A stretch of DNA of 40,847 nt. Origin: an uncultured Bacteroidia bacterium. Lineage in GTDB: Bacteria; Bacteroidota; Bacteroidia; Bacteroidales; Prolixibacteraceae. The stretch spans positions 1 through 40,847 of the forward strand of contig CAIVCR010000034.1 of NCBI GenBank assembly GCA_903904515.1. The letters run 5' to 3'. Positions 37,897 to 40,847 of this stretch are shown here, piece by piece; position 1 is the first letter of the stretch; each line of letters opens with the position of its first letter. Both the position numbers and the translations under genes were made by a program. The notes beneath the pieces were generated by a model. That model searched no databases. It was given only the letters and a program-made list of their open reading frames with translations, and was not told where the DNA came from.

Positions 37897-40557
37897 TTAA
37901 TGTTTTTTTATCAGCCACACTTCTGAGGCCAGTGTTCCCCATCCTCCTGAATTTCTCCATTGCTCCACACTCACCCGATCGCCATGAGCTACATCAGGGG
38001 CACGCTCCAGCCGGATCGTCAATTCCCCGTCGGCAGTTGCCTGCGCGGGGATATCATAAGTAAAGAAGTCACTCATTTGCAAAGGGAGTTCTACGTTTTT
38101 TGCAATCGGAATATCGTCGGCATAGATGGTCTGGGATTTTTGATTCATGCGGATCGCATAACGTTCCTGGTACCATGGGCGGACAAAGGTAAACCGGATT
38201 TTATAGGGAGCGTTTTTATCCAGGTCGTTATAATGGAGAGTTAGTCCCTGATCTTCATCCTGGGTGAAATGCATGGATCGTTGTGACGGCCGGTTTCCTT
38301 CGGACATCATCTTAGCAACATAGGGTTGTCCGTGATCATAGGGATACCCCGCAACAACATGCGGTGCAGAATTGCCGGTTCCAAGATTATCGTAAAATCC
38401 CCCTTCTCCGGGATTTTCATAATCGACAATCATTGAAAGTAGTTCATCCCGTTTGGCCGTCTCAGCTGCTTTTGCCCTTTCAAGCTGGCGTTTTAACCAT
38501 CCAAGACCAATAAAATCGTGTTTGAGATTATACACTCCGTCGTTTCGTTCACCAAAGAGCCTGTTGCTCTCGTCACTCAGAATTCTGGCTTCCTCCTTTA
38601 GCGCGATCATTTCGTCTGATTCATTGGGATCAAACATTGCAAGGGCTTCCTGGATCCCCTTTTTAGTCTCACCACTTTTAAGCGAAGCGGCAATTAGTTT
38701 TTCTATGACCGATTGAAACCTCATTTGCTGGCTCACACTTAATTGAGTGTATCTGTCGAGGACCCCTTTTTGCATGTACATGCGCCAAAGCCAATCCTGA
38801 TCCATTATCTCTTTAGGAATTAGTTTTCCGGCTTGTTTGACCAGGTCGTAATACCGCTTTATCCCGGATTTTTCAGGAAGAGCTGTTTCAGATTGCTCCC
38901 CAATATTTTCTTCGAGCATATAGAGTGCTTTAGCCATGAGCGGCGCAGCTTCGGGACCAAACCAGGTGTTGCAGTAGTCGTTAACTACTTCGTCGAGGCC
39001 TGTTCTGGGCGACCATAATAACCGCTGCCACATCCACTGGTTGAAATGGTCGTGATGACCACTTGAGTGAGTTATGTCGCCAATTCCATAAGGCATAAGA
39101 TCGTTAAAAACGCGGAAATAATTTTTCGGACAGGCATAAAAGGAGAGCCGGTTATAAACCATTGTGAGAAACTGATCGGGACGGCGCTCGTAAATGTCGT
39201 GGCTCCAATGTGGGGGGTGGTTGCCATCCTTATCTGGTCGGGGGTACATTTGGACAAATGCGTGTTGGGCATATTTCCAGTGAGTTATTTCATTGTAATA
39301 TAAGAGCTTGACATTTGGCGGCAGCTGATGCAGAATCTCTTTGGGATAAAGAGAGTATGGACCATAGCCCGGGTAACGGAATAAATCCATCCGGTGGGTC
39401 TGACGATGCCCCGGTTGCCAGGAGGTGGCATCTGATCCGGGTCCATATCCCCAGGCAAAAAGCCAATCGCTCGGTTTTTCCTGTAAATAGCTGAAGATGG
39501 CATTGTCATCGTTGTTCTGAAACTTTTGATTTGTGAAATAGACCCGTGTTTCGGGATGATATTTATGCACGATGGCCGCCATTTTTTCAACGGTCTGAAT
39601 AAAGATCTTTCCGTAGGGTTTGCATCTGTCGCATTCACATCCACCACCATCGCCACCCCAGAATTTCACCAAATCGAATGCCGGACGATCTTTGAAAAAT
39701 TTGTCGCACTGGTCAAGCATATATTGATTACCTTCCGGAACAGACAAACAAACGTATCCGGTTCTGCCTATCGATTCTTTTGCTTCCCACTCTTTAGGTA
39801 TATCACCAGGGGCTGTGTTGGGACCAAATTCACCCTGGGTCATCAACCCATACGATTGAATGAAATCAAACATGGGGCCGTATCCAGTCGAAAAAATATT
39901 TGCTCCAGCGAGGGCATAATCGAGGATTACCCGTTGCGTCTCCTTATCGGTCCATGGCCGGGCTTTACCAAGTTCTCTGGCCACATTGCTTTGTTGTACC
40001 TGGGTGCCCCTGATTTCAAATGCAGGGGCGGTGCGTACCTCAATATTGTCGGGTAGATTAATTACTCCATTTCTGATCGTCGCTTGCCTGAGTAATTCAC
40101 CAACGGCGTAAAGGCATCCCCGTTCATCAATCCCTGCAATAATGACAATGTTCTGATTATTGCTCTTTTTCAGCAAGAAACCTTCCGGACCTGGTTCAAG
40201 TTCTGTCAATGGCTGGATATGCTGATTCTTGATCCATGAACTGATCTGAAGGTTACTTTTCGGTATTCCGATCCTTATGATCAGCACGTTTGAGGATTCT
40301 TTGATCTCAAAGTTTTCTGGTACTGATTGCAGATCTGTGATGCCTGCCTCTTTTAGTCTGTCAGCCAATAGGCTTGTAATATTCAATTCTATTTTGCTGA
40401 TGGCGGCAGCATGTTGAATGATAATTTTTTTATATTCCGAACCAAACGATTTTTCGACGTTATTACAAATCATGAAGATTGCTAAAAATCCCAAACAGAG
40501 TGCGTCAGGTCTGATAGTTCTTGAAAATAGTCTTTTTAGTATTGTTGAAAAATGCAT
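37897..40557 (-). CDS. Secreted glycoside-hydrolase-like protein, hexosaminidase/glucuronidase type
   Basis: An 886-residue exported protein. A hydrophobic signal (about 18-32) follows a basic N-terminus. Residues about 43-175 resemble the GH20/GH67 domain 2 that precedes such catalytic barrels ('DERGCLYAVGELLRQA', 'VINLPDNIEVRTAPAFEIRG'). A (beta/alpha)8-like region follows with 'VKFWGGDGGGCECDRC' (C307, C309, C312, a CxCxxC cluster), 'RVYFTNQKFQ', 'WLFAWGYGPGSDATSW' and 'KLLYYNEITHWKYAQH'. The C-terminal 150 residues form a beta-sandwich module. Acidic residues in GGDGGG and NEITH are candidate catalytic groups. The precise family is not assigned; uncharacterised DUF4838-like relatives have similar CxC motifs. 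A degenerate copy of its tail lies at 37176-37301. Confidence 0.75.
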   Translation of the reverse strand: MHFSTILKRLFSRTIRPDALCLGFLAIFMICNNVEKSFGSEYKKIIIQHAAAISKIELNITSLLADRLKEAGITDLQSVPENFEIKESSNVLIIRIGIPKSNLQISSWIKNQHIQPLTELEPGPEGFLLKKSNNQNIVIIAGIDERGCLYAVGELLRQATIRNGVINLPDNIEVRTAPAFEIRGTQVQQSNVARELGKARPWTDKETQRVILDYALAGANIFSTGYGPMFDFIQSYGLMTQGEFGPNTAPGDIPKEWEAKESIGRTGYVCLSVPEGNQYMLDQCDKFFKDRPAFDLVKFWGGDGGGCECDRCKPYGKIFIQTVEKMAAIVHKYHPETRVYFTNQKFQNNDDNAIFSYLQEKPSDWLFAWGYGPGSDATSWQPGHRQTHRMDLFRYPGYGPYSLYPKEILHQLPPNVKLLYYNEITHWKYAQHAFVQMYPRPDKDGNHPPHWSHDIYERRPDQFLTMVYNRLSFYACPKNYFRVFNDLMPYGIGDITHSSGHHDHFNQWMWQRLLWSPRTGLDEVVNDYCNTWFGPEAAPLMAKALYMLEENIGEQSETALPEKSGIKRYYDLVKQAGKLIPKEIMDQDWLWRMYMQKGVLDRYTQLSVSQQMRFQSVIEKLIAASLKSGETKKGIQEALAMFDPNESDEMIALKEEARILSDESNRLFGERNDGVYNLKHDFIGLGWLKRQLERAKAAETAKRDELLSMIVDYENPGEGGFYDNLGTGNSAPHVVAGYPYDHGQPYVAKMMSEGNRPSQRSMHFTQDEDQGLTLHYNDLDKNAPYKIRFTFVRPWYQERYAIRMNQKSQTIYADDIPIAKNVELPLQMSDFFTYDIPAQATADGELTIRLERAPDVAHGDRVSVEQWRNSGGWGTLASEVWLIKKH

Positions 40558-40629
40558 GATATTGAATGAATTAGGAATAAATGTCGGATTTTAGAGTCAA
40601 AAGAATTAAAAATATTGGGATTACAAAAA

Positions 40630-40715
40630 CGCCACAAAGGCTCTAAGTCACAAAGCTACACAAAGTATGTTTCTTTATATTTCAATACTTTGAGAGCCTT
40701 GGTGATTTAGTGACT
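40630..40715. repeat. Palindromic 'CACAAAG' intergenic repeat
   Basis: TCTAAGTCACAAAGCTACAC followed by AAAGTAT (40642-40668) pairs imperfectly with ATACTTTGAGAGCCTTGGTG followed by ATTTAGT (40685-40711), with a T-rich loop. This differs from the ACACAGAT family. It is a typical dispersed palindrome of the phylum. Confidence 0.65.
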
Positions 40716-40767
40716 CCTATATAACTCTTTTTAATCTCTTGATAATCAATATTGATTTTCGTCATAT

Positions 40768-40847
40768 TTAAGCTGCTTGTTTTAATCGTGCTAATTGTTT
40801 TTCCAGTTTTTGGATTTTTTCTTCTTTGATTTTTTCTTGATTGTCAA
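40768..40847 (-). CDS. C-terminal end of a gene running off the right edge (coiled-coil tail)
   Basis: The minus-strand frame ending with TAA at 40768-40770 is open to the window edge and reads DNQEKIKEEKIQKLEKQLAR followed by LKQAA. This is a charged heptad pattern typical of a terminal coiled coil. Only about 25 residues are visible, so the gene cannot be identified. Confidence 0.4.
   Translation of the reverse strand, partial: DNQEKIKEEKIQKLEKQLARLKQAA

Noticed and set aside
39526..40056. 176-codon plus-strand frame
   Set aside because: It lies wholly antisense to the 886-residue hydrolase-like gene, which has domain support.

Overview
The window comes from a member of the Bacteroidota, probably a free-living or marine Bacteroidales/Marinilabiliales-type organism. 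The reasons are a SusC/SusD pair with an ECF sigma factor and a FecR-type anti-sigma factor, the absence of strong Shine-Dalgarno sites at most genes, several promoters of the Bacteroidota form (TTTG, about 20 nt, TAnnTTTG), many Tat-exported carbohydrate enzymes, and typical degenerate intergenic palindromes. Nearly all genes lie on the minus strand; the only clear plus-strand genes are deoC and truA. No rRNA, tRNA, CRISPR array or complete insertion sequence was seen.

Left edge to 9.5 kb: a partial XRE-type regulator, a remnant of a glycogen-binding (CBM48-like) domain, and then a redox module with its regulators. In transcription order the module is a periplasmic phosphate-binding-like domain fused to a membrane anchor and a GcvH-like domain; a Tat-exported protein with four [4Fe-4S] clusters (HybA-like); a HybB/NrfD-type membrane quinone subunit; a second membrane-anchored GcvH-like protein; a terminator; a histidine kinase whose periplasmic part carries haem-type cysteine motifs; a sigma-54-dependent response regulator; and an archaemetzincin protease. 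A perfect 13-bp palindrome lies about 190 bp upstream of the module. No catalytic (hydrogenase or molybdopterin) subunit is present, so this looks like a poorly described electron-transfer or redox-sensing system.

9.5 to 26.1 kb: carbohydrate metabolism. An SGNH hydrolase, a Gfo/Idh/MocA-like protein with a missing catalytic motif and deoC precede a polysaccharide utilisation locus: ECF sigma, FecR, SusC with an STN signalling domain, SusD, a terminator, a decayed beta-helix (GH28-type) fragment and a GH5 enzyme. A GH43-like enzyme and a GH78 alpha-L-rhamnosidase, translationally coupled, lie just upstream, which suggests a rhamnose-containing plant or algal glycan as substrate. A 56-residue protein with a good ribosome-binding site sits between them and the sigma gene.

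26.3 to 34.4 kb: a tight six-gene operon of a lipoprotein, a membrane-anchored radical SAM enzyme, a membrane-anchored sulfotransferase, a second radical SAM gene interrupted by a single in-frame amber codon, a B12-binding-type radical SAM enzyme and a YghO-like acyltransferase. It looks like an undescribed biosynthetic or modification pathway and is, with the redox module, the most novel part of the window.

34.8 kb to the right edge: an aldehyde dehydrogenase divergent from truA, then a RelE/ParE toxin-antitoxin pair with a clear promoter, lying between an 886-residue secreted glycoside-hydrolase-like protein and a degenerate duplicate of that protein's own C-terminus. The window ends in a palindromic repeat and the tail of another minus-strand gene.
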